DNA from: Novosphingobium sp. AP12 | Lineage (GTDB): Bacteria > Pseudomonadota > Alphaproteobacteria > Sphingomonadales > Sphingomonadaceae | Reading direction: 5' to 3' | Length of the DNA stretch: 35,593 nucleotides | Assembly (NCBI RefSeq): GCF_000281975.1 | Contig: NZ_AKKE01000178.1 | Span: 1 to 35,593, forward strand | Shown: piece by piece, positions 25,847-33,088 of the stretch | Position numbering within the stretch: position 1 is the first letter of the stretch | Layout: every line of letters begins with the position of its first letter | Position numbers and translations under genes: made by a program | The notes under the pieces: model-generated | What the model was told of the DNA's origin: nothing | The model's input: the letters and a program-made list of their open reading frames with translations, nothing else | The model's database searches: none

Positions 25847-26818
25847 TCAAAGCCATTTCAGCCTCCTGAAGCGCTTGTAGAGCAGGAGGCATACAGAGGC
25901 GATCGCCACCAGGACGACGTAATATCCATAACGCGTCTCGAGTTCCGGCATGTTCTTGAAGTTCATTCCGTAGATGCCCGCCATGGCGGTCGGCACCGCC
26001 AGGATGGCCGCCCACGCCGCCAGCTGACGGGTGATAGCGCCCGTTCGTTGCTGTTCGAGCAGATTGCTGAATTCGAATACCGAGTTGAGGATTTCCTTGA
26101 GCCCGTCGGCCATGGCCTGGACCCGGCGGACGTGGTCGTTGACGTCGCTGAAATAGGGCCGCGCATCCTGATCGATGCAAGGCAGCTCTGCTCTGACGAA
26201 CTTGGCCGCGACTTCGCCCATTGGGATCAGCACGCGCTGGAAACGGATGATCTCTCGCCGCAGGCTGAAGATGCGGATGATATCGTCCCGGCCCAGGAAA
26301 CTATCCACCGTTTGGCGCTCCATCGCCAGGGTGTCCTCTTCGATCGTCTCTATGATCGGCAGGTAACCGTCGACGATATAGTCGAGGATGGCGTGGAGGA
26401 CATAGTCGACGCCTTTCTGCAGCATGCCCGGGTCCTGCTCGAGTTGCCCCCGAAGCTTGGAAAACTCGCGCTCATGGCCATGGCGAACGGTGATGATGTG
26501 GCTGTGCCCGACAAAGATCGAAACTTCCCCATAGCGAATCTCGTCGCCGACGAGTTCAGCGGTCCGTGCCGTCACGAACAACTGGTCCCGGTAGACGTCC
26601 ACCTTTGGGATCTGTTTACCGGTGATGGCATCCTCGACGGCCAAGGGGTGCAGCCCATACTGCTCCTGCAGCGAGCGTAGGTGCTCAGGCGTTGGATCGA
26701 GCAGCCCGATCCAGACGAATTCGGACCGGTCATCGGGACAATGAACCTTCTCGGCTACATCGATGTCCCGCACACGCTGGCCGTTTCGATAGAGAACCGC
26801 GGCAACCACACTCATCAT
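25847..26818 (-). CDS. corA: CorA-family magnesium/cobalt transporter
   Basis: Pentameric inner-membrane Mg2+ (Co2+, Ni2+) channel, 323 residues. A long cytoplasmic N-terminal part precedes two C-terminal transmembrane helices; the first ends in the signature YGMNF (GMN about 284-286), followed by the periplasmic loop and last helix with a basic tail (YKRFRRLKWL). The start at 26818 (or the adjacent ATG at 26815) is supported by GGAG on the - strand 4-7 bases upstream; a frame open to 26974 would add 52 residues lacking family resemblance. It converges with lysA. A metal transporter also occurs beside the oxidase genes at 2.6 kb. Confidence 0.93.
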   Translation of the reverse strand: MMSVVAAVLYRNGQRVRDIDVAEKVHCPDDRSEFVWIGLLDPTPEHLRSLQEQYGLHPLAVEDAITGKQIPKVDVYRDQLFVTARTAELVGDEIRYGEVSIFVGHSHIITVRHGHEREFSKLRGQLEQDPGMLQKGVDYVLHAILDYIVDGYLPIIETIEEDTLAMERQTVDSFLGRDDIIRIFSLRREIIRFQRVLIPMGEVAAKFVRAELPCIDQDARPYFSDVNDHVRRVQAMADGLKEILNSVFEFSNLLEQQRTGAITRQLAAWAAILAVPTAMAGIYGMNFKNMPELETRYGYYVVLVAIASVCLLLYKRFRRLKWL

Positions 26819-27228
26819 TTCACTCCGCCGTCCAATTTCGAAGGGCGGGACAGAAGCGCAGGTTGCGGCGATTTGCTCCTCGTAGAATGTGAACCGGTTC
26901 GCTTTACCGAACAGGTCGTCAGGCGTGCGCGATACAATGCGGATCGGTCCGGGGGTCGTTCGCTTAAACGTCATTCTTCAACTTCGCCGCGACGCCGACC
27001 AATCGACAGAGTGCCGGAGATGCGCTCTTCGTCGGATCGCTTCTGCCGCGCCAAGCCGGCCGTCGATTTGGCTTTACGCAGCAGGCCGGGAGAAACCGAG
27101 GCTGATAGTTGCGAGCGATAAAAAACATGAGAGGTCTCCGGAAAGTCGCTCCAGGCCTCCTGCGTTTGCGGCGCGCCCAGATTGGCACGCGACCAAGGGG
27201 CGCATTCTCGGAGCGAAGCAGCAACGCT
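26819..27228. other. Intergenic region upstream of corA
   Basis: About 410 bases with several overlapping open frames on both strands but no start with a ribosome binding site and no recognisable protein. It should contain the corA promoter. An ATG at 27109 opens a frame that only looks coding after 27229. Confidence 0.4.
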
Positions 27229-27453
27229 ATGCCTCGGATTCCCGTTGATTCTCCAGACGATCAAAATGCCATTGGCATTGTAAAATCACTATGTCCCGGG
27301 CCGCCGCAATGGAGCCTAGACGAGGCTTTGCAACTCATGCGGCAAGCCCGCAAACTGCTACGAGAAGCTGGAGCCCCCAGGGGCACGCAAAAGATCGGCT
27401 TCGCGATCAACAGCGCGAGGGCGCCCTCCGGCATTGCGAACGTAAACCGATGA
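27229..27453 (+). CDS. Possible small hypothetical protein, 74 residues
   Basis: The frame from ATG 27229 contains a convincing amphipathic helix (LDEALQLMRQARKLLREAG) after a short polar N-terminus. There is no good ribosome binding site (GGAG lies 15 bases upstream) and no known family, so coding is uncertain. It precedes the 81-residue gene by 17 bases in the same direction. Confidence 0.35.
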   Translation: MPRIPVDSPDDQNAIGIVKSLCPGPPQWSLDEALQLMRQARKLLREAGAPRGTQKIGFAINSARAPSGIANVNR

Positions 27454-27470
27454 TCTCGGAGCCATAAGCC

Positions 27471-27716
27471 ATGAACCACACCGCCGCCCTTTCTCTACCG
27501 ACCGACAACCTCACCCAGACCTCGACGATAGAGGCCGGGTATACCTCGCCGGTGATCACCGACAGCGGCATGCCCACCCTCGAACTCCTCATCGAACCGG
27601 ATGGGGACCTCGACTCCGCCTTCGTCGCTTATGACCGGAACGGGAACACCTGGTTGACAGTCAGTGGCTGGCTCTTTGAGTTCAGCCCTGACTTGCCCGC
27701 CGCAGCGGCTCCGTAA
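27471..27716 (+). CDS. Small hypothetical acidic protein, 81 residues
   Basis: ATG with GGAG about 9 bases upstream. The sequence alternates beta-like stretches (TLELLIEPDGDLDSAFVAYDRNGNTW split at about residue 50) and is acidic, ending in a short Ala/Pro tail. No membrane segment or family is recognised. Its end overlaps the 3' end of the ihfA remnant on the opposite strand by 35 bases. Confidence 0.55.
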   Translation: MNHTAALSLPTDNLTQTSTIEAGYTSPVITDSGMPTLELLIEPDGDLDSAFVAYDRNGNTWLTVSGWLFEFSPDLPAAAAP

Positions 27717-28034
27717 CAGCTGCTGGCGCCTTTTCCTGGTCCGCGCTAACTATCCGTTGCTTCAGCTTCGCACTGGCACGGAAAGTCATGACCCGTCGCG
27801 GCTCGATTGCATGCGCCTCCCCGGCTTGGGATTGCGACCGACGCGCTCCGATTTTTCCCGCAAGAGAAACGACCCAAAGCCGCTTATCTTGACGTTCTCC
27901 CCGCGCGCCATGGCCGAGCACATATGCTCCAGGATCGACGAGACCATATCGAGCGCCCCATTATTGCTCAGGCCGACCTCGCGGTGAACCGAGTCGGCGA
28001 TCGCGGCCCGAGTAAGAGTTTCGTTTCGCCCCAT
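27682..28034 (-). pseudogene. ihfA: Integration host factor alpha subunit with a 1-nt frameshift
   Basis: IHF bends DNA and acts in replication, recombination and transcription. From ATG 28034 the first frame gives a clear HU/IHF fold (LTRAAIADSVHREVGLS, ARGENVKISGFGSF, ERVGRNPKPG) and then falls into RRMQSS and a stop at 27786. The next frame continues correctly (EAHAIEPRRVMTFRASAKLKQRI) to TGA at 27682. The shift lies in a run of four C on the + strand (27819-27822), where five would restore the family sequence; total length 353 is one base short of 118 codons. The beta-arm and C-terminal helix are therefore lost unless frameshifting or a sequence error is involved. An extended frame upstream to 28133 is not part of the family. 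Confidence 0.8.
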
Positions 28035-28220
28035 CGTCGTGACTGCCCCCTGCTGACCCATCTTATAGTAATACGTGGCTTCGCCAGGCGATACTACCCG
28101 CAAGCCATTACCTCGCTGCATCGCTAGCCGCAATCACCTCACCGCCGCCCCAAGCCATGACGCCTCGCCTTGTCGGCGCGGCGGCTACGCGCGTTCGCGC
28201 GGGCCGGGCCGGAAGGGCCC

Positions 28221-28286
28221 GGAGGAGGAGAGGGAAGGAGGATGGTGGGTCCGGACAATGGGTTCGGGCGCATCTGGAGAAGTGGC
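28221..28286 (+). promoter_or_regulatory. Purine-rich leader of the DUF736 gene
   Basis: GGAGGAGGAGAGGGAAGGAGG (28221-28241) touches an ATG at 28242 that is in frame with the DUF736 start at 28287, exactly 45 bases further. GGAG lies 8 bases before 28287. The 45-base distance is the same as in the ParB-like gene leader. Confidence 0.5.
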
Positions 28287-28796
28287 ATGAGCATGAACAT
28301 TGGCAATCTGAAGCTGAACGAGCAGGGCACCCCGGTTGGTCGCATCGTGACGCTGGGCTTCAACGCAGTCGTGGCGCTGCGCGAGGTCGCCTCGCATAAC
28401 GAGAAGGCACCCGCTTTCGACGTGATGGGCCTCTCGGCCGATCGTCGCACGTGGGTGAAGATCGGCGCGCTGTGGGAATATTCGGCCACCGGTTCGGGCG
28501 AAAGCTTCTACTCGGGCCGGCTCGACGATCCCGCGCTGGAAAAGCCCCTGGACGTTGCGCTCTTCCGGCAGGAGGACGGCAGCTACAACGTCAGCTGGCG
28601 GCGCCCGCAGCGCAAGCGCGAGCTGCCCGCCATGGGCAGCGACAGCGCCCTCCCGCCGATGCCGCCTGCCGGTCCCGAGGACGAGCACGCCGGCGGCCAG
28701 ACCCCCGCTGCCGGCGATGGCCTCGGCGACAGCACCGCACCCGCTCCCAAGACGCCCGCTCGTGGCAAGCAGCAGAAGGAGCCCGAAACCGTCTGA
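28287..28796 (+). CDS. DUF736-family protein
   Basis: 169 residues (184 if the ATG at 28242 is used). The first ~105 residues form a compact domain (NIGNLKLNEQGTPVGRI, FDVMGLSADRRTWVKIGALWE) that I recognise as DUF736, a family of unknown function nearly always found on alphaproteobacterial conjugative plasmids and elements. The last ~65 residues are low-complexity Pro/Ala/Gly-rich, probably disordered. The ATG at 28287 is preferred because MNIGNLKL is the family start and GGAG is well spaced. It is followed by a 9-bp hairpin and the 111-residue gene. Confidence 0.88.
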   Translation: MSMNIGNLKLNEQGTPVGRIVTLGFNAVVALREVASHNEKAPAFDVMGLSADRRTWVKIGALWEYSATGSGESFYSGRLDDPALEKPLDVALFRQEDGSYNVSWRRPQRKRELPAMGSDSALPPMPPAGPEDEHAGGQTPAAGDGLGDSTAPAPKTPARGKQQKEPETV

Positions 28797-28810
28797 CCTT
28801 CAACCACCCC

Positions 28811-28834
28811 GCGCCGGGCAATCACGCCCGGCGC
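28811..28834. promoter_or_regulatory. Perfect 9-bp hairpin between DUF736 gene and next gene
   Basis: GCGCCGGGC-AATCAC-GCCCGGCGC, a perfect 9-bp stem with a 6-base loop, has no T run after it. It is more likely an mRNA processing or stabilising element, or a weak attenuator, than a terminator, since the next gene starts 24 bases later. Confidence 0.5.
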
Positions 28835-28857
28835 AAACCTTGTACGGAGTACCTTGA

Positions 28858-29193
28858 ATGACACCAACCGTCGCAGGAATGCGGATTGCCCGCAGCGTCA
28901 CGGCTTTCGAGACCGAACTCGACAACCTTCTCGCCAAATCGGGTCAGTTGCTGGCCGAGGTGGCGCACGCGCGCGCCGCTACCGGCGTAGAAGCGCATAC
29001 GATGCAGCAGCCGTTGGCGCGCGTCGCCAACGTGCAGCGCGCCCTCGTCGGCGCCCGGTCCGAACTGATGCGGGCCCATCGCGACCTGTCCAACCTCGCT
29101 CAGAAGATGGACCTCGGCGTTATCTGCCCCGAGGCCGCAAAACTCAACGACAGCGCGCCGCATCTCGATGGGGTGGCCGCGATAACGGCGTAA
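28858..29193 (+). CDS. Hypothetical helical plasmid protein, 111 residues
   Basis: Predominantly alpha-helical and amphipathic (about 10-85: ARSVTAFETELDNLLAKS, ARVANVQRALVGARSEL), compatible with a coiled coil or helical bundle; no signal peptide or membrane segment. GGAGT precedes the ATG by about 8 bases. The protein has no recognised family or catalytic residues. It is the last gene before the strong terminator at 29381 and probably co-transcribed with the DUF736 gene. Confidence 0.75.
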   Translation: MTPTVAGMRIARSVTAFETELDNLLAKSGQLLAEVAHARAATGVEAHTMQQPLARVANVQRALVGARSELMRAHRDLSNLAQKMDLGVICPEAAKLNDSAPHLDGVAAITA

Positions 29194-29467
29194 GCAGCCG
29201 CTATCGCATATGAAGGCGCGACAGACCTTCGCCGGTGCATCAGCGGTGCTGATGATCGCCCAGTGTCCCGGGGCCTGAAACGGGATTGAGGATCGCGACT
29301 AGCTCCAGGAGCGCGGGTTCGATCCAACATACCAAGCGCTTCCCCTAGCCGACGTTAAGCCCCCTGCGTCAGCGCAAAGGCCCGCCCTCCGGTTCCTCCT
29401 GCCGGAGCGGCGGGTCTTTCTTTGCGACCGGTGCGCATGCTGGCATCGATCGCTCTAACGTCATATG
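29194..29467. other. Intergenic region with terminator
   Basis: Non-coding stretch of about 270 bases between the 111-residue gene and relB. It contains the terminator at 29381-29423. A short GGTTCGATCC near 29322 looks like a tRNA T-loop but is not part of a foldable tRNA. No other signal was recognised. Confidence 0.5.
29381..29423 (+). terminator. Rho-independent terminator upstream of relB
   Basis: CCCGCC-CTCCGG-(9-base loop)-CCGGAG-C-GGCGGG forms a 12-bp stem with one bulged C, followed by TCTTTCTTT. It closes the DUF736 transcript and insulates the toxin-antitoxin locus. Confidence 0.8.
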
Positions 29468-29485
29468 TTGAATACACGTATTCAA
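29468..29485. promoter_or_regulatory. Palindromic operator candidate for the RelB antitoxin
   Basis: TTGAATAC-AC-GTATTCAA is a perfect 8-bp inverted repeat with a 2-base spacer, ending 13 bases before the relB ATG. Ribbon-helix-helix antitoxins typically repress their own operon by binding such repeats, so this is the likely autoregulatory site. Confidence 0.65.
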
Positions 29486-29498
29486 AGGATATTTCGCT

Positions 29499-29726
29499 AT
29501 GGCCACCTCTGTCAGATTGGCACCCGACATCGAGCAGCGCCTCGATCGGCTTGCCGCTAACACCGGGCGTACCAAAGCCTACTATCTGCGCGAGATCATC
29601 GCGCGCGGCATCGAGGACATGGAAGACGTCTACCTCGCACAGAAGGTGCTCGAGGACGTCCGCGCAGGACGCGAGACAACCAGTTCGCTCGAAGACGTAG
29701 AGAAGCGCCTTGGCCTGGCGGATTGA
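29499..29726 (+). CDS. relB: RelB-type ribbon-helix-helix antitoxin
   Basis: 75 residues. The N-terminus (TSVRLAPDIEQRLDRLA) is the beta-strand/helix start of a ribbon-helix-helix DNA-binding domain, followed by GRTKAYYLREII and an acidic helix and tail (EDVYLAQKVLEDV, SLEDVEKRLG) that would wrap the toxin. AAAGG lies about 10 bases before the ATG. It would neutralise the RelE toxin and repress the operon through the palindrome just upstream. The toxin start (TTG 29710) overlaps its 3' end, the usual arrangement. The gene is intact even though the toxin frame is broken. Confidence 0.88.
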   Translation: MATSVRLAPDIEQRLDRLAANTGRTKAYYLREIIARGIEDMEDVYLAQKVLEDVRAGRETTSSLEDVEKRLGLAD

Positions 29727-29975
29727 ACTGACCGCAAGCGCCGAGAAGTCCCTCTCCAAACTCGATCGCACCGCTGCCAAGCGGATCCGACCTTCCTGCG
29801 CGAACGGATCGCCAGCGCCGACGATCCGAGATCGAGCGGGAAAGCGCTCGCTGGTCAGCTCGCGGGCCTGTGGCGCTACCGAGTTGGCGATTACCGTCTG
29901 ATCTGCGAGATCGAAGACGGTAAGCACCTCATCCTGGTCGTGACGATCGGCCACCGCGGCGACATCTACCGCTAG
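29710..29975 (+). pseudogene. relE: RelE-type toxin with a 1-nt frameshift
   Basis: RelE-family toxins are ribosome-dependent mRNA endonucleases. The first frame from TTG 29710 gives AWRIELTASAEKSLSKLDRTAAKRI; the family sequence then continues in another frame from about 29793 (FLRERIASADDPRS, GLWRYRVGDYRLICEI, ending TIGHRGDIYR) to TAG 29973-29975. The total of 266 bases is one short of 89 codons, so a single base is missing between about 29784 and 29793. The catalytic C-terminal part (GDYRLIC...HRGDIYR) is otherwise intact. Either the toxin is dead and the antitoxin is a remnant, or the base is missing through assembly error. Confidence 0.82.
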
Positions 29976-30000
29976 AGCATCACCTTCATGGAGATAACCG

Positions 30001-30294
30001 ATGACGCCGCTTGTGGCCGCCTTCGTCACCATCGTCGCCCCGATGCTGCTCTGGCTGTACACCCTGTCTGAAGCGCAGCGCCTTCCCAGAGGCAACGACG
30101 CGTCTCGCGGAGCCCGCCTTGCCGGGTTCATAATGAAGCATTGGCCGTTTCTGCTGATGCCTATCGTTCTACCATACTGCATCTCCCACCTGGGGGCCGC
30201 TGAACTCGCGATGTCGAGCTCGCTCAACATCGCGATGATGGTCTCAGGGCTCACACTGCTCCTGTCGTGGATGTTTCGCACCACAAAGGCATGA
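30001..30294 (+). CDS. Small hypothetical membrane protein, 97 residues
   Basis: Three hydrophobic segments (about 5-22 VAAFVTIVAPMLLWLY, 46-62 HWPFLLMPIVLPYC, 73-90 SLNIAMMVSGLTLLLSW) and a short basic tail suggest a small integral membrane protein. A strong GGAGAT lies 5 bases before the ATG. No family recognised. It follows the toxin gene by 25 bases and may share its transcript. Confidence 0.7.
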   Translation: MTPLVAAFVTIVAPMLLWLYTLSEAQRLPRGNDASRGARLAGFIMKHWPFLLMPIVLPYCISHLGAAELAMSSSLNIAMMVSGLTLLLSWMFRTTKA

Positions 30295-30934
30295 TTTCAC
30301 CTGACCGGCGGTGCCCCCCCATCTTGGCCGCTCTCTGCGCAGCCCCGCTCAGGTGATCGGATAACACCGGTGCCGCCTCGCCGGGTTTAGACCGCAATAT
30401 CAGCGACATCGCACCTTTGCGGTCCTCGCTGCGATCGATGTCCCGCACCGTGAACGCAGCCCATCACCGCGGCGCCTCTCCAAAGTAACTGCGAACTGCC
30501 CCTGCCGAACTGGTGTGCGTGGGGCCCGGGACCCGCGCATAGCAGGGCCAGATCCTCTCTCCCCTCGATGCCGACGCGCGACGGCGCTCGATCAACCCCG
30601 GCCGGGTGAGGTCGATAACGCTGGCTGTCACGAGGGGCGATCACGAACGACCGGGCCTTATGCTGGAAGGGCGAGCCGAAGGACGTCGCTCTTTTCCGAG
30701 GTTAGCCCCCAGAGAGACCCGGCGATCCGACCGCCTCGGTAGCGCCCCTTGCCCCCGTTCGGCGACCTGCCCAACCCCGGCGAACCGGGCCGTGTTGCCC
30801 GCTACGCGGGCTGCCCGCACCACCCCGGTCCTTAGGGGTTCCCCTCCGCTGCGCTCCGGTGGGCCGGACCCCGCCCGGGGGCTCATCAGGGGCACCGGCG
30901 GACGAACCACCGGTTCAACTGGAGGCTTAGCAAA
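30295..30934. other. Long non-coding leader upstream of ssb with GC-rich hairpins
   Basis: 640 bases without a supported gene. It holds several short perfect hairpins, such as GCCCGC-TAC-GCGGGC (30797-30811) and TCCGG-TGGG-CCGGA (30855-30868), and a CTCCGCTGCGCTCC element repeated upstream of the DUF2493 gene. GGAGG at 30921-30925 serves ssb. It may be a structured 5' leader or regulatory RNA; open frames in it show no protein-like features. Confidence 0.5.
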
Positions 30935-31270
30935 ATGAACAACGTCAACCTGGTCGGTCGCCTTGCCAAGGACCCCATCGCTCGCGATCGCGGCGACACC
31001 CGCATCACCGAACTCACCCTCGTGACCGAACGCCCCCGCATCCGCGACGGCAAGGTCGAGAAGGACCCCGAGACCGGCTACCCGCTCAAGGACGCCGAGT
31101 TCCACAAGATCACCATCTTCAACGGCAAGGGCATGGGTGTCCGCAGCCACAAGGTGAAGGGCGACCTGCTCGCGGTGACCGGCCGCATCCACTACACCCG
31201 CTGGACCGACAACGAAGGCCAGACCCGCTACGGCTGCGAGATCATCGCCGAAGACATCGAGTTCCTCTGA
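30935..31270 (+). CDS. ssb: Single-stranded DNA-binding protein (short, no acidic tip)
   Basis: 111 residues with an OB-fold start (MNNVNLVGRLAKDP) and the FHKITIFNGKG and DLLAVTGRIHYTRW strands expected of bacterial SSB. It binds single-stranded DNA during replication, repair and transfer. Unlike housekeeping SSB (about 160-180 residues) it lacks the long disordered tail and the DDDIPF-type tip that recruits repair proteins, ending IIAEDIEFL. Such short plasmid SSBs may cover transferred strands without recruiting host partners. GGAGG is 9 bases before the ATG, after a long GC-rich leader. A 9-bp hairpin follows. Confidence 0.88.
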   Translation: MNNVNLVGRLAKDPIARDRGDTRITELTLVTERPRIRDGKVEKDPETGYPLKDAEFHKITIFNGKGMGVRSHKVKGDLLAVTGRIHYTRWTDNEGQTRYGCEIIAEDIEFL

Positions 31271-31280
31271 ACCCCAGCAA

Positions 31281-31310
31281 GGGCGGCGCAAGGCGCCGCC
31301 CCCTCTCTTT
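31281..31310 (+). terminator. Hairpin after ssb
   Basis: GGGCGGCGC-AAG-GCGCCGCCC, a perfect 9-bp stem with a 3-base loop, followed by CCTCTCTTT. The T tract is weak, so it may terminate partly and leave readthrough into the next gene 25 bases on. Confidence 0.6.
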
Positions 31311-31334
31311 GGACCACCGCAGGAGTTACCGGCC

Positions 31335-31601
31335 ATGAAGGACTTCGCCATCACCGCCACCCGCGACCTCGACCGCGCCGCCCAGCGCCTCCAGGACCTC
31401 GAACGCTACGCCGATCGCCGCGGCCAGCTGCTCGAAACCCTGGACCTGGACCTTCTCGGGCCAGACCAACTGTCCCGAATCTTCGCCGAGGACGAACAGA
31501 TCAACGAGGACCTGGCCTGGGGTCACCTCTACATCAACCACCTCGCCGAAATGGAGGCGCTCGGCTCCTCGATCGAAAGGGACTTGCGCCTTGCCGCCTA
31601 A
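31335..31601 (+). CDS. Small hypothetical helical protein, 88 residues
   Basis: AGGAG lies about 8 bases before the ATG. The protein is a charged helical chain (ATRDLDRAAQRLQDLERYADRR, split by residue 25; LETLDLDLLGPDQLSRIF) with many Asp/Glu/Arg, suggesting a helical bundle or coiled coil. No membrane segment or family recognised. It follows ssb by 64 bases across a leaky hairpin. Confidence 0.7.
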   Translation: MKDFAITATRDLDRAAQRLQDLERYADRRGQLLETLDLDLLGPDQLSRIFAEDEQINEDLAWGHLYINHLAEMEALGSSIERDLRLAA

Positions 31602-31692
31602 CAACTTGTTTCCCCCAAAGGGTTCCGGCGCCGGGGCTTCGCCTTGGCGCCTCCTGCTGTTATCCTCGCCCCATAAAAGCAGGGAGGACGCC

Positions 31693-32136
31693 GTGAGCAC
31701 GGCCATCGATAACGACCGCTCGAGCGACGAAATCGAAGTGAAGATCATCGACCCCGATCTCGTCGTAAGGCTGGAGGTCGACTACACCGAGCACGCCGGC
31801 GAATGGGTCGAGGTGCTCATGCAGGGCCGTTCACCCGACATGGAGACCACCTTCCCGATCAGCATCACATTCTTCACCCTTCCCGGCGACGTCGAGCAAT
31901 CGGAGCACGACCGCGTCCTTACCTTTCCCAAGACCGAACACGAACGCGCCTCCAAGATCGGCTGCCGCGTCCCGATCTCCGACATGGCCATGCACGGACT
32001 GCTCGCCTTGATCGAATCCGGGCACCGGCGAACCTTCAGCTTCTCAGCCGTCCCCCACCCCAAACAGGAAGGTCTCCTGATCGAGAACTTCGAGTTCTAC
32101 CTCGAGCCGAAACCGGATCCCCGCAGCATTCATTGA
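31693..32136 (+). CDS. Hypothetical protein, 147 residues
   Basis: Start at GTG 31693 chosen for the strong AGGGAGGA about 5 bases upstream; an earlier frame from 31591 has a low-complexity sequence and overlaps the previous gene. The protein looks like an all-beta or mixed domain with repeated acidic strands (DEIEVKIIDPDLVVRLEVDY, ITFFTLPGDVEQSE) and a final FEFYLEPKPD strand. No motif for catalysis or membrane insertion. Reads with neighbours as a small-gene operon. Confidence 0.7.
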   Translation: MSTAIDNDRSSDEIEVKIIDPDLVVRLEVDYTEHAGEWVEVLMQGRSPDMETTFPISITFFTLPGDVEQSEHDRVLTFPKTEHERASKIGCRVPISDMAMHGLLALIESGHRRTFSFSAVPHPKQEGLLIENFEFYLEPKPDPRSIH

Positions 32137-32180
32137 GGGTGCCCCGGCGCTGGCAGCGGTCATTTCCGAGAGGCGCACAC

Positions 32181-32456
32181 ATGGATCACACCAAACTTGA
32201 ACGGATCGCCGGCGAATTGCGTCTGCGCGGCTTGGACGTGAGCACCCTTGCAGAGCAGACCGGCGACATCGCCGCAGTCTGGGCCATCACAGATCGCACT
32301 GAGGACACCATCATCCGGGTCATCGTCCTGCAGGGTGTCAACGGCAACCCGACATTCTGGCCGGAAGCATTCAACACAACCAGTGCGCGCTTCGTAACGC
32401 CGATCATCCTCAGACTGGGCGACGTCGTCGAGCAGATATGCCGCGCCGAGGCGTAG
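32181..32456 (+). CDS. Hypothetical protein, 91 residues
   Basis: ATG with GAGAGG about 7-8 bases upstream. It begins with a helix (HTKLERIAGELRLRGLD), followed by a beta-like region (IAAVWAITDRTEDTIIRVIVLQG split near 40) and a helical C-terminus (LRLGDVVEQICRAEA). No recognised family, signal peptide or catalytic motif. Last gene before the ~630-base leader of the DUF2493 gene. Confidence 0.65.
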   Translation: MDHTKLERIAGELRLRGLDVSTLAEQTGDIAAVWAITDRTEDTIIRVIVLQGVNGNPTFWPEAFNTTSARFVTPIILRLGDVVEQICRAEA

Positions 32457-33088
32457 CAGTCGGACCTCGCGATCACCGACAAGCGGGCGTCGCAACAGCT
32501 ATATAGATACACTGCCCGCTCCAAAGATCCCCCCAACAGATACCTCAGTCACCGCCCGGCGTGGTGTTGGGTTCGGCCGTTCGTTGAGCTAGCGCGGGTG
32601 AAGCGTTGTCATCTCAGCACGGGTAAGCGACAAAGAATCAGGCCGCATGCCGCTTACGCGTCACCGGGCTCTATTCCGCTAGGGCTTCCTCGCATTGCCG
32701 GCAGTCGCCGGCGCGCTCAAAGCCCAAGCTCCACCAAGCCCCGCTGCACGGGTCTTGGCCCTGACGGGTGACGATCCCTTGCGGGAGGTGGCCGCGCCCA
32801 CCCAGGGCGGCTCTGTCGGGACCCTCACGCCAAAGGGCGCGGGGAGAGCACAATTCTAAGATATTCTCACACGGTAGGCCAAGTTTGGCAGGCGTCGGTT
32901 GGCGTCCGTCAAGGATCCGCGGTTCCCCCAATTTTCACGTCATCCCTCCGCTGCGCTCCAGAATGCCGAGAAAATCGGCTCCCCCACGGCCCGCTGCGCG
33001 GCGGCCTCCGGCCGTCCCTGACCTCCTGACCGCCACCTGCCTGATGATGGGGGTCATCAAGAGGATGACAAAAAAATGGAGGTTTATC
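32457..33088. other. Long non-coding leader upstream of the DUF2493 gene
   Basis: About 630 bases. It contains copy 1 of a three-copy leader repeat (32909-33001: TCAAGGAT...CCCCCAATTTTC...AGAAAATCGGCTCCCCC...CCGC-TGC-GCGG) and a GGCC-TCC-GGCC hairpin (33003-33013). TGGAGG (33077-33082) then serves the gene start. Open frames here have no protein-like features. It is likely a structured 5' leader. Confidence 0.55.
32909..33001. repeat. Leader repeat family, copy 1
   Basis: TCAAGGAT at 32909-32916, CCCCCAATTTTC ending 32936, AGAAAATCGGCTCCCCC at 32969-32985 and CCGC-TGC-GCGG at 32991-33001. The block AGAAAATCGGCTCCCCC is identical, 17 of 17, in copy 2. The ATTTTC and GAAAAT arms can pair across a ~35-base loop. 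Confidence 0.6.

Noticed and set aside
28170..28241. Longer N-terminus for the DUF736 protein
   Set aside because: The added sequence is Arg/Gly-rich and encoded by the purine-rich leader; the family begins at MNIGNLKL.
29310..29340. tRNA-like T-loop (GGTTCGATCC followed by CCA)
   Set aside because: The T-stem halves do not pair and no acceptor, D or anticodon arms can be folded upstream; a chance match or very short remnant at most.
30606..30938. 110-residue frame overlapping the ssb start
   Set aside because: Low-complexity Arg/Pro/Gly/Thr translation of the hairpin-rich leader; no ribosome binding site.
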